Source: Arthrobacter sp. ISL-28 (GTDB taxonomy: Bacteria > Actinomycetota > Actinomycetes > Actinomycetales > Micrococcaceae). From it: a stretch of DNA of 64,000 nt. Location of the stretch: positions 1 to 64,000 of the forward strand of contig NZ_JAGGPJ010000016.1 of NCBI RefSeq assembly GCF_018613875.1. The letters are read 5' to 3'. The notes under the pieces are model-generated. The model was not told where the DNA came from. It saw only the letters and a list, made by a program, of their open reading frames with translations, and did no database searches. This document shows positions 19,743 to 29,253 of this stretch, piece by piece (within the stretch, counting starts at the first letter, position 1; each line of letters opens with the position of its first letter). The position numbers and the translations under genes were made by a program.

Positions 19743-19777
19743 GCGCTTCCTGCTGCCGCGGCCAGCCCGGCCACTTG

Positions 19778-20275
19778 TCAGGCCGTGGTGTAGGAGTTGG
19801 TGGCTGCGATGCTGAAGAGCATGGCCAGGGCCACGAAAGCCAGTACCGTGAGGGCAAGGCCGATGTATCCCATCACGAGGCCAGCAATGGCGAGGGAGCG
19901 GCCGGAGGGTTCACGCCGAAGGGCCATATGCCCCAGGATGACCGCTGCGACCTGCGGCAGGATGATGAACCCGAAGCCGACGAACACGGCAATCCCGCAG
20001 CACAGGCTGGCGATGCTCAGGCCCTTCGGCTCCGCTGGCATGCCGTAGTACGGCTGTCCGTACGGGCCGGCGTACTGCTGTCCATATTGTTGGCCGTACT
20101 GGCCACCGTATTGCTGCCCGTACTGGTTCCCGTAGTGCTGGCCGGACTGGTCATAGGGCGGCGTGTACAGCGGAGGCGCAGGCAGGTCCGAACCCTGCGG
20201 CGGAATATACGACGGCGGCTGGTAGCCCCTCGGTGTCTGGTCGCCGCCGGTTCCGTTAGGGCGCTGCTCGGTCAT
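19778..20275 (-). CDS. DUF4190 membrane protein with Tyr-Gly-Gln repeats
   Basis: A 165-residue protein. The N-terminal half is Pro/Gly/Tyr/Gln-rich and disordered, with repeated YGQQYG-type units (about residues 45-80). The C-terminal half has two hydrophobic helices around GLSIASLCCGIAVFVGFGFI and GLVMGYIGLALTVLAFVALA, separated by a short loop with GHMALRREPSGRSLAIAG, the DUF4190 signature. AGAGGGG precedes the ATG at 20275. Such proteins are membrane-bound with a cytoplasmic low-complexity tail; no function is established. The repeat stretch is encoded by near-identical 15-18 bp units and may vary in length between strains. Confidence 0.85.
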   Translation of the reverse strand: MTEQRPNGTGGDQTPRGYQPPSYIPPQGSDLPAPPLYTPPYDQSGQHYGNQYGQQYGGQYGQQYGQQYAGPYGQPYYGMPAEPKGLSIASLCCGIAVFVGFGFIILPQVAAVILGHMALRREPSGRSLAIAGLVMGYIGLALTVLAFVALAMLFSIAATNSYTTA

Positions 20276-20453
20276 GGGATTCCCCTCTGAAATGTCCTAG
20301 GCAAAACATTACAGCCGCCCAACGGCTTCTAAACCCGGGGAGTTTATTATCCTTCGTCCACATGGTCCGCATTGTTTCCGACATTTCGGCGTCATAGGGG
20401 CCGGATTCCGGAAATGTCGTGTTGAGTCCGCCGTCGTCTGGCATGCTGGTGCC

Positions 20454-22103
20454 ATGTCTAGCCGCGCGGGCACAGTTGCCCAACCCCACGACCTTGTTGA
20501 CCTGACCGCTCTTCTGGATGCGTACTACGACGTCAAGCCTGACCTGGGTGATCCCGGCCAGCGCGTGGCGTTCGGGACCTCCGGACACCGCGGGTCCAGC
20601 CTGAAGGCGTCCTTCAACGAGGCGCACATCGTGGCCATCACCCAGGCTATCGTGGAATATCGGGCCGGGCAGGGCATCACCGGACCGCTGTTCCTGGCCA
20701 AGGACACCCACGGGCTCAGTGAACCGGCGCAGAACTCGGCCCTGGAAGTTCTCGCCGCCAACGGCGTGAAGGTCCTCGTTGACGCCCGCCACGGCTACAC
20801 GCCCACCCCCGCCCTGAGCCACGCCATCCTCACCTACAACCGGAACGCCCCGGCTGGCACCCCGCACGCTGACGGCATCGTGGTCACGCCCAGCCACAAC
20901 CCTCCCGGTGACGGCGGCTTCAAGTACAACCCGCCGCACGGCGGCCCCGCGGACTCCGACGCCACCGGCTGGATTGCCAACCGTGCCAATGAACTCTTGG
21001 AAAACGGCCTCCGCGGCGTGAAGCGGATCCCGTTGGCGGAAGCCGTCGAGGCCGAGACCACAGGCACGTTCGACTTCCTCAGCAGCTATGTGGACGATCT
21101 CCCTTCGGTGCTGGACCTGAACGCCATCCGCGAGGCCGGCGTCCGGATCGGTGCCGATCCCATGGGCGGCGCGTCCGTGGATTACTGGGGCGAAATCGGC
21201 GAGCGCCACAACCTCAACCTCACCGTGGTCAACCCGACCGTGGATCCGCAGTGGGCGTTCATGACCCTGGACTGGGACGAGAAGATCCGCATGGACTGCT
21301 CCTCGCCGTCGGCCATGGCGTCGCTCATCAACCGGATGTCCGACGGCGCCAGCTACGACGTCGCCACCGGAAACGACGCCGACGCTGACCGCCACGGCAT
21401 TGTCACCCCGGACGGCGGACTGATGAACCCGAACCACTACCTCGCTGTCGCCATCGACTACCTCTACCGCCACCGCAGCGGCTGGAACCCGAATTCGGTG
21501 GTGGGCAAGACACTCGTGTCCTCCTCCATCATTGACCGTGTGGCCGAGAGCCTGGGCCGCAAGCTGGTCGAGGTGCCCGTGGGCTTCAAGTGGTTCGTTC
21601 CGGGCCTGCTGTCCGGCGAAGGGGCGTTCGGCGGCGAGGAATCTGCCGGCGCTTCGTTCAACAAGATGGACGGCAGCGTTTGGACCACCGACAAGGACGG
21701 CATCCTGCTGGCCCTGCTCGCCTCGGAAATCACCGCCGTCACCGGCAAGTCGCCGTCGCAGCTGTACAAGGGGCTCACGGACCAGTTCGGCGACCCCGTC
21801 TACGCCCGCATCGACGCCGCCGCCACGCGGGAGCAGAAGGCAGCGCTCGGCAAGCTGTCGCCGTCCGACGTTACCGCCACCGAACTGGCAGGCGAGACGA
21901 TCACCGCGAAGCTCACGGAAGCGCCGGGCAACGGAGCTTCCATCGGCGGGCTGAAGGTGGTCACGGAGAACGCCTGGTTCGCCGCCCGCCCCTCCGGCAC
22001 CGAAGACGTCTACAAGATCTACGCCGAGTCCTTCAAGGGCGCCGACCACCTGAAGCAGGTGCAGGCAGAGGCCAAGGCACTCGTGGACGGGGTTATTTCC
22101 TAA
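20454..22103 (+). CDS. pgm: Phosphoglucomutase (alpha-D-glucose phosphate-specific)
   Basis: A 549-residue phosphohexomutase interconverting glucose 1- and 6-phosphate. All four signatures are present: catalytic serine loop [20 protein letters not shown] near 145, metal loop [10 protein letters not shown] near 307, sugar-binding GEESAG near 395 and phosphate-binding [14 protein letters not shown] near 513. FGTSGHRG near 41 identifies the Pgm subgroup found in E. coli and actinobacteria. Length matches the family (about 546). It sits alone on the plus strand and its stop overlaps the 3' end of the convergent 2H phosphoesterase gene by 11 bp. Confidence 0.96.
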   Translation: MSSRAGTVAQPHDLVDLTALLDAYYDVKPDLGDPGQRVAFGTSGHRGSSLKASFNEAHIVAITQAIVEYRAGQGITGPLFLAKDTHGLSEPAQNSALEVLAANGVKVLVDARHGYTPTPALSHAILTYNRNAPAGTPHADGIVVTPSHNPPGDGGFKYNPPHGGPADSDATGWIANRANELLENGLRGVKRIPLAEAVEAETTGTFDFLSSYVDDLPSVLDLNAIREAGVRIGADPMGGASVDYWGEIGERHNLNLTVVNPTVDPQWAFMTLDWDEKIRMDCSSPSAMASLINRMSDGASYDVATGNDADADRHGIVTPDGGLMNPNHYLAVAIDYLYRHRSGWNPNSVVGKTLVSSSIIDRVAESLGRKLVEVPVGFKWFVPGLLSGEGAFGGEESAGASFNKMDGSVWTTDKDGILLALLASEITAVTGKSPSQLYKGLTDQFGDPVYARIDAAATREQKAALGKLSPSDVTATELAGETITAKLTEAPGNGASIGGLKVVTENAWFAARPSGTEDVYKIYAESFKGADHLKQVQAEAKALVDGVIS

Positions 22104-22575
22104 GCTCCCACAGCGCGAGGATGCGCCGGATGGTACGGTCACCATCCGGCGCCATGTCCACGAGCGCTATTTGGTCAAGCACGACGGCGTCGCCCGGGTT
22201 CACGCGTTTCTCACCGTGGTGGGACACATGCGGGCGGAAGTGCCGCCGCGTATGGTGCGGGCTGGCAACACGTCCGGACAGCTCCTCCACCAACTGGACG
22301 AGGGAGTCGTGCAGCGCCTGGAGCGCCGGATCAGCTTCCACCAGGCTGACGGGCACGGAGCCCCGGTATCCGAAGCGGTCATCGGCGCCGACCGTCAGGA
22401 CCGTGCCCAGCGCCTGCTTGGCCGGCACTTCGGCGAGCGCCGCGAACCGGGCTGTGTCGTCGTCGTTCCCGAGGTCGAAACGCACCAGGGTGATGTGCAG
22501 CGGCCACTCGGTCCGCAGGAAAACCTGGCCCTCCGCGACCGGCTCCACGAACGCCACCATGATGAGGTTCCGCAT
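22093..22575 (-). CDS. 2'-5' RNA ligase/2H phosphoesterase family protein
   Basis: A 160-residue protein with the two H-x-(T/S) motifs of the 2H phosphoesterase superfamily: HITL near residue 27 and HVSH near 115. Spacing and length fit bacterial LigT-like proteins, which act on cyclic phosphates or 2',5' linkages in RNA. The N-terminal [12 protein letters not shown] is typical of a short leading strand. It is convergent with and overlaps the end of pgm. The biological substrate is unknown. Confidence 0.8.
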   Translation of the reverse strand: MRNLIMVAFVEPVAEGQVFLRTEWPLHITLVRFDLGNDDDTARFAALAEVPAKQALGTVLTVGADDRFGYRGSVPVSLVEADPALQALHDSLVQLVEELSGRVASPHHTRRHFRPHVSHHGEKRVNPGDAVVLDQIALVDMAPDGDRTIRRILALWELRK

Positions 22576-22682
22576 ATCCCAAGTGTGCCACCGGAGACCG
22601 GCTCAACTTGCCAGAACAGGTCTAAACTTGGACTAGGCCCGGACGCATGCCTTGCAGTTTCGACTGCAGAAATACTGCCCCG

Positions 22683-22720
22683 ATTGCCTCCGGAATGTCC
22701 CCCATGTTGCCGGAGGCAAT
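22683..22720 (-). terminator. Hairpin after the nitroreductase gene
   Basis: A perfect 11-bp stem (attgcctccgg / ccggaggcaat) with a 16-base loop lies about 100 bp downstream of the nitroreductase stop. The stretch 22745-22830 between them repeats short ccgcaga-like words. Confidence 0.6.
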
Positions 22721-22825
22721 TGCGCGTCTTGGTGCAGTTTTACGGGCGCAGTCTAAACGGCCGCAGACAGACCGGCCACAGCCTTAGCGGCGGCAGGCAG
22801 CCGGGCCGCAGACTGGCTGGACGAA

Positions 22826-23431
22826 TCAGACTGTCCGGACGACGTCGTCGTACGCGAACTTCGGCTTGGCCTGGCCCCAGGCGTCGGGTCCGGGCTGGCC
22901 TATGTTGACGACGAGGAAGCTCTTCCGGTCTCCGGCCGGGAAGAACTCGGCATCGATGGCGGCAAAGTCCGCGCCCGTCATGGGGCCAGCCGCGAAGCCG
23001 AGGGAGCGCACGGCGAGGATGAAGTAGCCCGCCTGCAGGTGCGCGTTGTTGTTGCCCGTGGAGGCTGCAAGGTCCTCGGAGGCGTCGTACATGGCCTTGG
23101 GCGCGTTGTAACCAGGCAGGAAGTTGTCCCACTGCTCCTGCCATGAGGTGTCATAGCTGAGGATCGCAACGAGCGGGGCGGAAGCCGTCTTGGCGCGGTT
23201 CCCGGCGGCGAGGGCGTCCACGAGCTTGGCGCGGGCCTCGTCCGACCGCACGTACGTGACGCGCAGCGGCTGCGAGTTGAATGCGGTGGGACCAAACTTG
23301 GTCAGTTCATAGATGGCGCGGGCCTGCTGCTCCGTGACCTCGCCCGTGAAGGCGTTGGCGGTGCGGGCTTCGGCGAAGATCGCGTCCACAGCGGCGGAAT
23401 CGATCACGGCTTCTTCATGGGCGATGGTCAT
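22826..23431 (-). CDS. Nitroreductase family protein, RutE-like malonic semialdehyde reductase
   Basis: A 201-residue FMN-dependent nitroreductase. ATG at 23431 (MTIAHEEAVIDSAAV) is chosen because AAAGGGAA precedes it; a longer in-frame start at 23719 would run through the divergent promoter region. Motifs match RutE-type malonic semialdehyde reductase: FGPTAFNSQPLRVTYV near 52, AILSYDTSWQEQWDNFLPG near 88, the LQAGYFILAVRSLGFAAGPM segment near 130 and FLVVNIGQPG near 172. RutE reduces malonic semialdehyde to 3-hydroxypropionate in pyrimidine catabolism. It is divergent from a uracil/xanthine-type permease, which supports but does not prove a pyrimidine role; no other rut genes are here. Confidence 0.85.
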   Translation of the reverse strand: MTIAHEEAVIDSAAVDAIFAEARTANAFTGEVTEQQARAIYELTKFGPTAFNSQPLRVTYVRSDEARAKLVDALAAGNRAKTASAPLVAILSYDTSWQEQWDNFLPGYNAPKAMYDASEDLAASTGNNNAHLQAGYFILAVRSLGFAAGPMTGADFAAIDAEFFPAGDRKSFLVVNIGQPGPDAWGQAKPKFAYDDVVRTV

Positions 23432-23718
23432 TCGGTTCCCTTTCGCATGGCCGCCGTTCCTGCTGGGATGTGGCGGGGTGGTCCTGCTTTCCATGGTTCC
23501 AACCTTGTGCGGCGGCATCCTCTTCCCCTGACGGCATGTTATCGGGCGTGACCTTGGGCACATGCCGCGCGCGGCTCGCGTCCCAGCCCTCATGGCACCT
23601 CTCGTGCGCCCTTCCGCCGCCCTCTTGCTCACGGCCGCGGCGCGGTATTGTTGCACCGGAATTGTTGCACCGGACGACCCAGCCCCACCGCGGGCTACCC
23701 CTCTGAAAGGCCCCGGCA
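23432..23718. other. Divergent promoter region, nitroreductase / nucleobase permease
   Basis: This 287-base spacer holds the ribosome binding sites of both divergent genes and a tandem 14-bp repeat (next entry). No gene with coding character is visible. Confidence 0.6.
23647..23674. repeat. 14-bp perfect tandem repeat upstream of the nucleobase permease
   Basis: attgttgcaccgga occurs twice with no gap, 45 bp before the permease ATG. The position suits an operator or promoter element. Confidence 0.65.
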
Positions 23719-25071
23719 ATGAGCATGCTCGGAACCAAATGGAAGCTGCACGGCAACGGCAAAGCGGTCCGCCCCGGTGAAGTTGTTGCCCCGGGAGAAC
23801 GGCTTGCCTGGCCCATCACCATCGGCATCGGCATGCAGCATGTCGTGGCCATGTTCGGCGCCACGTTCCTCGTGCCCATCATCACCGGAATGCCTCCGGC
23901 CACCACCCTGTTCTTCTCCGGCATCGGCACACTGCTGTTCCTGGTGATTACGAAGGGCATGGTGCCCAGCTACCTCGGCTCCAGCTTCGCGTTCATTGCG
24001 CCCATCATGGCGTCCCAGCAGCAGTTCGGCGTTCCCGGCGCCCTGGGCGGCGTGGTGCTGGCCGGCGTCGGACTTGCCGTGATCGGCGCCATCGTGCAGA
24101 GGTTCGGCGCAGGCTGGATCAACAGGCTCATGCCGCCGATTGTCACCGGCGCCATTGTGGCGCTGATCGGCCTCAACCTCGCGCCGGCGGCCAAGAACAA
24201 CTTCGACGCCGCCCCTGTCACGGCGCTCATCACGCTCGTGACCATCATCGTGGCGAGCGTCCTGTTCCGTGGGATCATCGGCCGCCTCAGCATCCTCGTG
24301 GGCGTGGTGGTGGGGTATCTCGCGGCCATGATCCGCGGAGAGGTCAATTACGCCAAGATGGACGCCGCGGCCTGGGTCGGCCTGCCGCAGTTCCAGACGC
24401 CGGAGTTCCACCTGGGCGTTGTGGGCCTCTTCGTTCCGGTGGTGCTGGTGCTGGTGGCGGAGAATATCGGGCACGTGAAGTCCGTGTCCGCCATGACCGG
24501 GCAGAACCTTGACGGCGTGTCAGGCCGCGCCCTGATGGCAGACGGCGCCGCCACCGTGCTGGCCGGCATCGGCGGAGGATCGGGCACCACCACCTACGCG
24601 GAAAACATCGGCGTCATGGCGGCGACGAAGGTCTACTCCACCGCCGCGTACTGGGTGGCCGGCATCTTCGCCATCCTGCTGAGCTTCTCTCCCAAGTTCG
24701 GCGAACTGATCGCCACCGTCCCGCCGGGTGTGCTGGGCGGCGCGGCCACCATGCTGTACGGCATGATCGGCATCCTGGGCGTGAAGATCTGGGTCCAAGC
24801 CAAGGTGAACTTCTCCAACCCGGTGAACCTCACGACGGCCGCCGTCGCGCTCATCATCGGCATCGCCGATTACACCTGGATCATCGGGGACCTGAAGTTC
24901 ACCGGTATTGCACTGGGCACCGCCGCCGCCTTGGCGATCTACCACGGCATGAAGGCCATCGCGAAGGCCCGCGGGACGGCGGCCGAGCCTGAGACCGAGC
25001 AGTCGGGACTTCCCCCGGCCGTGAAGGCAGCCATCAATGCCGCGGCAAAGCGGTCACCGAAGAAACGGTAG
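23719..25071 (+). CDS. Uracil/xanthine permease (NCS2 family)
   Basis: A 450-residue transporter with about 14 hydrophobic segments. GIGMQHVVAMFGATFLVPII is the NCS2 helix-1 motif with the conserved Gln-His. AENIGHVKSVSAMTGQNLDG near 250 and the GGGSGTTTYAENIGVMAATK segment near 285 carry the conserved Glu and substrate-binding NCS2 residues. The C-terminus is a short cytoplasmic basic tail. ctgaaaggcccc stands before the ATG. The family imports uracil, xanthine or uric acid with a cation. Sequence features resemble UraA/RutG; divergence from the RutE-like gene favours uracil. Confidence 0.9.
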   Translation: MSMLGTKWKLHGNGKAVRPGEVVAPGERLAWPITIGIGMQHVVAMFGATFLVPIITGMPPATTLFFSGIGTLLFLVITKGMVPSYLGSSFAFIAPIMASQQQFGVPGALGGVVLAGVGLAVIGAIVQRFGAGWINRLMPPIVTGAIVALIGLNLAPAAKNNFDAAPVTALITLVTIIVASVLFRGIIGRLSILVGVVVGYLAAMIRGEVNYAKMDAAAWVGLPQFQTPEFHLGVVGLFVPVVLVLVAENIGHVKSVSAMTGQNLDGVSGRALMADGAATVLAGIGGGSGTTTYAENIGVMAATKVYSTAAYWVAGIFAILLSFSPKFGELIATVPPGVLGGAATMLYGMIGILGVKIWVQAKVNFSNPVNLTTAAVALIIGIADYTWIIGDLKFTGIALGTAAALAIYHGMKAIAKARGTAAEPETEQSGLPPAVKAAINAAAKRSPKKR

Positions 25072-25150
25072 GCCTCCCAGGCAGCCTTCCCCGGAGCTTT
25101 TGGTTCCCCGGCCAGCCACCCTTGGTGCTTTTCTGCCACCTTCCTAGGCG

Positions 25151-25240
25151 TTTCTGCACCGCTTTGTCCCGCCAAAGCAAGGTGGCGCCCCGGTAATTCA
25201 GGGGCGCCACCTACCCGCGGGCTTTAAAGCGGTGCAGAAA
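25151..25240. repeat. Nested inverted repeat after the nucleobase permease
   Basis: An outer pair of perfect 15-bp arms (tttctgcaccgcttt at 25151-25165 and aaagcggtgcagaaa at 25226-25240) encloses an inner perfect 11-bp pair (ggtggcgcccc at 25181-25191, ggggcgccacc at 25201-25211) with a 9-base loop. The whole element could fold as one long hairpin in RNA from either strand. It lies between two convergent genes and may serve as a bidirectional terminator, or be a small mobile palindromic element. Confidence 0.75.
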
Positions 25241-25282
25241 TGCGGCCTTGAAACCCCAGGCCGGGTCTAAGAATCTGCCCCG

Positions 25283-25840
25283 TTACCCGGCGTCGAACGT
25301 TTCGTCCTCATCATTCGGCGACTTTTCCTTGGGCAGGTCGTTCCCGCTGCCGTCAGGCAGGCCGGCGGCGTCCTTGCCCGGCTCCGAGGAGAACTGGTCG
25401 GCGCCCTGCTCATCCGCGTTGCGCTCATCAATCTCGGCGTCTGCGGACGGCACCACCGTGTCCCCCGGAGCTCCGGTCCCTGCATCGGCGCCCGGGAACG
25501 CATCAGCATCGCGGGGAATCGGCGACTCCCCTGGTACAGCGTCGAAGCCGGGCCGGCTGGCGTCGGCCTCGGCATGGAGCTGCTCGTCAGTTCCGCCGAA
25601 CCGGCCGGCCCCGGGTTCGCCCGCGCTGTCCTGGTCCTCTTCGGCAAAGTGGCTGAGGTTCGGGGTGCCGGTGTCGAAGGTCTCGCCCTCCGGGCTGTCC
25701 TGGTTCAGGCCCGCTTCATCGAAGTCCTCCTCCTCGCGGGGCTGGGCAAACTGCTTTCCGCCCATTTCCTGCTCCACGGTAGGGGTGCCATAACCTCCGA
25801 CTTCCTCTTCAGGGGCTGCGTGCTGGTTGTCCTGGCTCAT
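25283..25840 (-). CDS. Small acidic low-complexity protein
   Basis: A 185-residue protein rich in Asp, Glu, Gly, Pro and Ala with no hydrophobic core and no recognisable domain. Codon third positions are G/C-rich and the frame is free of stops, as in neighbouring genes. The revcomp ribosome binding site AGGAGGATC precedes the ATG at 25840. The composition suggests a disordered, hydration-type stress protein. It is upstream (leftward) of nothing obvious and follows the SDR gene at 25902 in the same direction, 61 bp apart, so they may be co-expressed. Function unknown. Confidence 0.6.
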   Translation of the reverse strand: MSQDNQHAAPEEEVGGYGTPTVEQEMGGKQFAQPREEEDFDEAGLNQDSPEGETFDTGTPNLSHFAEEDQDSAGEPGAGRFGGTDEQLHAEADASRPGFDAVPGESPIPRDADAFPGADAGTGAPGDTVVPSADAEIDERNADEQGADQFSSEPGKDAAGLPDGSGNDLPKEKSPNDEDETFDAG

Positions 25841-25901
25841 GTGATCCTCCTGATTGCTGGAAATAACTGGAAATTACCGGAAAGGTCCCGTGTCCCCCGG
25901 C

Positions 25902-26801
25902 TTACAACCCCTTGCCGCCGGTAACGGGAAGCACCGCCCCGGAGATGTACGAGCCGGCGTCGGAGGCCAGCAGGACATAGGCGGGCGCGAGTTCCGCGGG
26001 CTGGCCGGGGCGCTGCAACGGGGTGTCCTGACCGAACTTGGGCAGCTTGTGCGGCCACTCCGTGGCGGGAATGAGCGGCGTCCAGATGGGGCCGGGCGCC
26101 ACGGCGTTGACGCGGATGCCTTTAGGCCCGAGTTCCTGGGCGAGGGCCTTGGTGAAGGCAACCTGGGCCGCCTTTGTCATGGCGTAGTCGATCAGTCCCG
26201 GTGACGGGTTGAATGCCTGGATGGACGTCGTGGTGATGATCGACGCCCCCGCTGTCAGGTGCGGCACCGCGGCGCGGGCGGTCCATAGAAGGGAGTAGAG
26301 GTTGGTCTGAAAGACGCGGTCGAACTCCTCCGTGGGGAGCGATTCGAAGCTGTCGCGGTTTTTCTGGTATGCGGCGTTGAGCACCACCACATCCAGCCGT
26401 CCGAACTCCGCGAAGGCATCCTCCACGATATTCGTGCTGAAATCTTCGCTCCGGCCGTCACCGGCAAGAAGCAGGGCACGCCGGCCGGTCTTGCGGATCC
26501 ATTCCGCTGTGTCCTGGGCGTCCGCTTCCTCCTCCGGCAGGTAGGAAATGGCGACGTCAGCACCTTCGCGGGCGAAGGCAATCGCCACCGCCTTGCCGAT
26601 GCCAGAATCGCCACCGGTGATGAGCGCGGCCTTGCCCTGCAGCTTTTCACTGCCCTCATAGCTCAGCTCACCGTGGTCTGGCTGCGGATCCATCGGTGCC
26701 GTGAGGCCGGGCTGCTTCTGTTCCTGCTCGGGAAAGGGCTCTGACGGGTATGTTCCCCGGGGGTCTCTGGGCTGGTCAGGCTGTTTGGCTGGATCACTCA
26801 T
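25902..26801 (-). CDS. SDR family oxidoreductase, general stress protein 39-like
   Basis: A 299-residue short-chain dehydrogenase. ATG at 26801 (MSDPAKQPDQ) is preferred because AGGTGG precedes it. A Pro/Gln-rich leader of about 50 residues precedes the core. The cofactor motif ITGGDSGIGKAVAIAFAREG, NAAYQ near 135, the catalytic Ser in TTSIQAF near 186 and YAMTK near 200 match the YdaD/YhxC/GSP39 subgroup, which is induced by general stress in Bacillus. The C-terminus ends YISGAVLPVTGGKGL, typical of tetrameric SDRs. The substrate is unknown. Confidence 0.9.
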   Translation of the reverse strand: MSDPAKQPDQPRDPRGTYPSEPFPEQEQKQPGLTAPMDPQPDHGELSYEGSEKLQGKAALITGGDSGIGKAVAIAFAREGADVAISYLPEEEADAQDTAEWIRKTGRRALLLAGDGRSEDFSTNIVEDAFAEFGRLDVVVLNAAYQKNRDSFESLPTEEFDRVFQTNLYSLLWTARAAVPHLTAGASIITTTSIQAFNPSPGLIDYAMTKAAQVAFTKALAQELGPKGIRVNAVAPGPIWTPLIPATEWPHKLPKFGQDTPLQRPGQPAELAPAYVLLASDAGSYISGAVLPVTGGKGL

Positions 26802-27075
26802 AGTCCACCTACTAACGGTCTGGGTCACTAACGGTGCAGGTTATTCGGGGCTGATTATCGGGGCTGGCCATCAGGGCGGCTCCACTGTGCGCGCTTTCCA
26901 CAACCCCCTTCCAAGACTTCAGGGTGTCCGGCTCTTTGAACCTAACGCAGGTTGGAGGAGCAAGTCCACAGCGTGCCAGGAAATACTCAGCAAACTTATC
27001 AGTCGTTGAATTGGGCCCGGCTTGAGCCTAGGTTTGGAGCAAGCGGGCCAGCACTTGGCCGATGGAGGTGGAGGC

Positions 27076-27573
27076 ATGACAGACACGGACATCCCTCAAG
27101 GCAGCGGCAGGAATGAGACCCGCGAGGAACAGCTCGACCGCAACTGGATGGAGCTGCTGCAGGAACTGCGGGTGCTGCAGACAGGCGTGCAGATCCTTGC
27201 AGGTTTCCTCCTGACGCTGCCTTTCCAGGCCCGCTTTGAAACCCTGGACGACTTCCAGACCGGACTCTACCTCGTGGACGTGGCACTGGCAGCCCTGACC
27301 ACCGCCTTCATCCTCCTGCCCGTCAGCGTGCACCGGCGACTGTTCCGCCAACGGCTCAAGGCGACACTTGTGACCAGCGCGGACAACATCACCAAAATCG
27401 CGCTCAGCGGCGTGGCAGCCTTGAGCGTCGGTACGGCTGCGCTGGTGTTCGATGTGGTGGCAGGGCGGGCCGCCGGAATCACCGCCGGGCTGGTGCTCCT
27501 TGCGGTGCTGGTGCTGCTCCTCGCGTACATCCCAGTGCACCTTCACCGCCAGGCCAAGAGGCAGCCGGGCTGA
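27076..27573 (+). CDS. DUF6328 family membrane protein
   Basis: A 165-residue membrane protein. ATG at 27076 follows a good ribosome binding site (gatggaggtggagg). RNWMELLQELRVLQTGVQIL followed by AGFLLTLPFQARF is the recognisable DUF6328 start; helices follow around 65, 110 and 135. The C-terminus is short and basic. No function is known. Its stop abuts that of the convergent glycerate kinase gene with no spacer. Confidence 0.85.
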   Translation: MTDTDIPQGSGRNETREEQLDRNWMELLQELRVLQTGVQILAGFLLTLPFQARFETLDDFQTGLYLVDVALAALTTAFILLPVSVHRRLFRQRLKATLVTSADNITKIALSGVAALSVGTAALVFDVVAGRAAGITAGLVLLAVLVLLLAYIPVHLHRQAKRQPG

Positions 27574-28698
27574 TCAGGCGCCTTCGAGCACCTGGCTTGT
27601 GGCCCAGGTGAGGTACTTCGCGGCGTTGGCGACGGCGTCTTCCGGGCTTGCGGCCACGTCCAGCAGTTGTGCTGCTGCGACGACCCCGTGTTCCGCCAGG
27701 TCCTCAGGCGTGACCAGAATCCGCCCCGCAACCACGATCACCGGGATGCCGAGCTCCCGGGAGGCATCCGCGAGCGCAATGGGCGCCTTGCCCGTCAGCG
27801 ACTGCGAGTCCATGGACCCTTCCCCGGTGATGACCAGATCGGCGTCCTTGAGCTGCTCGGCGAGGCCGGTCAGCCCGGCCACGAGCGCGAAGCCGCCTTC
27901 CAGCGTGGCGTGCGTGAAGGCAAGGAATGACGCCGGGAAGCCGCCCGCCGCCCCGGCTCCCGGAACGTTGACGTCCCGGCCGGTTGCCTCCCTGAGAATG
28001 GACGCCCAGTTGCGCAGGCCGGCGTCGAGCTTCTCCACCGCGTGCTCGTCGGCCCCCTTTTGGGGACCGAAGACGTGGGCGGCGCCGGCGGTGCCGAACA
28101 GCGGGTTCCGTACGTCGACGGCGATCCGAAAGTTCACCGCTGACAGACGGGGATCCAAGCCGGAGGCGTCCAGGGCAACAACGTCCGCGAGCGATCCGCC
28201 GCCCAGGGGCACCACATTTCCGGCCGCGTCCAGGGGCTTGAGGCCCAGGGCACGCAGGGCCCCGCTGCCGCCGTCGGTCATGGCCGAACCGCCGACACCC
28301 AGCACGATCTCGGTGGCCCCGGCATCCAGGGCCGCGGCAATCAGCTGTCCGCAGCCGTAACTGTGGGCACGGAGGGAATTCTCCGGCGTCGGATCCATGT
28401 GCGCCAGGCCGGACGCCTGGGCCGTCTCGATGACTGCCGTCGTGCCGCCAAAGGCGTCCTTGCGGAGCCCCCAGGCCGCGCCGATCGGCGCCAGGATGGG
28501 GCCGACGACGGCATTAAGCCGCTCTTCATAACCGGCGGCCACCGCCGCTTCGAGGGTCCCTTCACCGCCGTCCGCCACGGGGAACTGCGTGGCGACGGCG
28601 TCGGGATAGACGCGGAGGGCGCCTTCGGCGATGGCAGCGGCGGCTTCGATGGCAGTGAGGGAACCCTTGAACTTGTCCGGGGCAATGAGGATGCGCAT
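27574..28698 (-). CDS. Glycerate kinase
   Basis: A 374-residue enzyme of the GlxK/GarK family that phosphorylates D-glycerate. MRILIAPDKFKGSLTAIEAA is the diagnostic N-terminus, followed by PVADGGEGTLEA near 43, YGCGQLIAAALDAG near 113, GVGGSAMTDGGSGALRALG near 133 and the VITGEGSMDSQSLTGKAP segment near 290. Length fits the family. It is monocistronic in this window, convergent with the DUF6328 gene. No other glyoxylate or glucarate genes adjoin it. The product is likely 2-phosphoglycerate for GarK-type enzymes. Confidence 0.94.
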   Translation of the reverse strand: MRILIAPDKFKGSLTAIEAAAAIAEGALRVYPDAVATQFPVADGGEGTLEAAVAAGYEERLNAVVGPILAPIGAAWGLRKDAFGGTTAVIETAQASGLAHMDPTPENSLRAHSYGCGQLIAAALDAGATEIVLGVGGSAMTDGGSGALRALGLKPLDAAGNVVPLGGGSLADVVALDASGLDPRLSAVNFRIAVDVRNPLFGTAGAAHVFGPQKGADEHAVEKLDAGLRNWASILREATGRDVNVPGAGAAGGFPASFLAFTHATLEGGFALVAGLTGLAEQLKDADLVITGEGSMDSQSLTGKAPIALADASRELGIPVIVVAGRILVTPEDLAEHGVVAAAQLLDVAASPEDAVANAAKYLTWATSQVLEGA

Positions 28699-28843
28699 GG
28701 CACCATCCTGCCAGCAACAGCCAGGAACACGCTTGCCCGGTGCGTCATGCGGTCAGTTGCCCCGCTAAGTCTCTCCCATTCCATATTGATGCGTCCCGGA
28801 TTCCGCGCACGCCCGGAGTGCCGGGCTGTGTGGAGATCCGGCG

Positions 28844-29074
28844 TTACTCCTCGTGCCCCTGGTCGCCGCTCATCTGGTCCTCGGCCGGCGGCGTTTCGCC
28901 CGGGGGCACTCCGCCGCCCGGTTCGAGGCCGGTGATATTGCCGTTCAGGGGGTCGGGGTTGGGTGATCCGGCCGGGTCACGTTCGGTTCCGTGCTTCCGA
29001 TGTTCGCCGGCTGCGTCGGCGGCCTCGTCGCGGTCCGGGTTTGCGGGGTCGTTTTCTGGGTGATAGCTGCTCAT
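28844..29074 (-). CDS. DUF6480 family small protein
   Basis: A 76-residue hydrophilic protein. The segment NITGLEPGGGVPPGETPPAE is the DUF6480 signature. Most relatives I know continue into a transmembrane helix after this motif; here the protein ends about 11 residues later, so it appears a short version. The ribosome binding site before 29074 is aggac-like and plausible. Function unknown. Confidence 0.75.
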   Translation of the reverse strand: MSSYHPENDPANPDRDEAADAAGEHRKHGTERDPAGSPNPDPLNGNITGLEPGGGVPPGETPPAEDQMSGDQGHEE

Positions 29075-29253
29075 GGTCCTGCAGTCCTCCGTGGGTTTGG
29101 GTCATTGGTGAAATGACAGCAGACGTTGATGACGGTGGAGCTTGGCCTCCGTCGCCCGGGGGCACTGGACTAATTGTAAGCATGCTGATAATTCTGGAAC
29201 AGTCAGATGTCGCGATATCCGGCCCTACGCCGGAGTGACGAAGGAGCAAGCTG

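Noticed and set aside
22745-23144. Minus-strand frame of 134 codons (22740-23144)
   Set aside because: Low-complexity Arg/Pro/Leu shadow of the nitroreductase and of the stuttering ccgcaga region.
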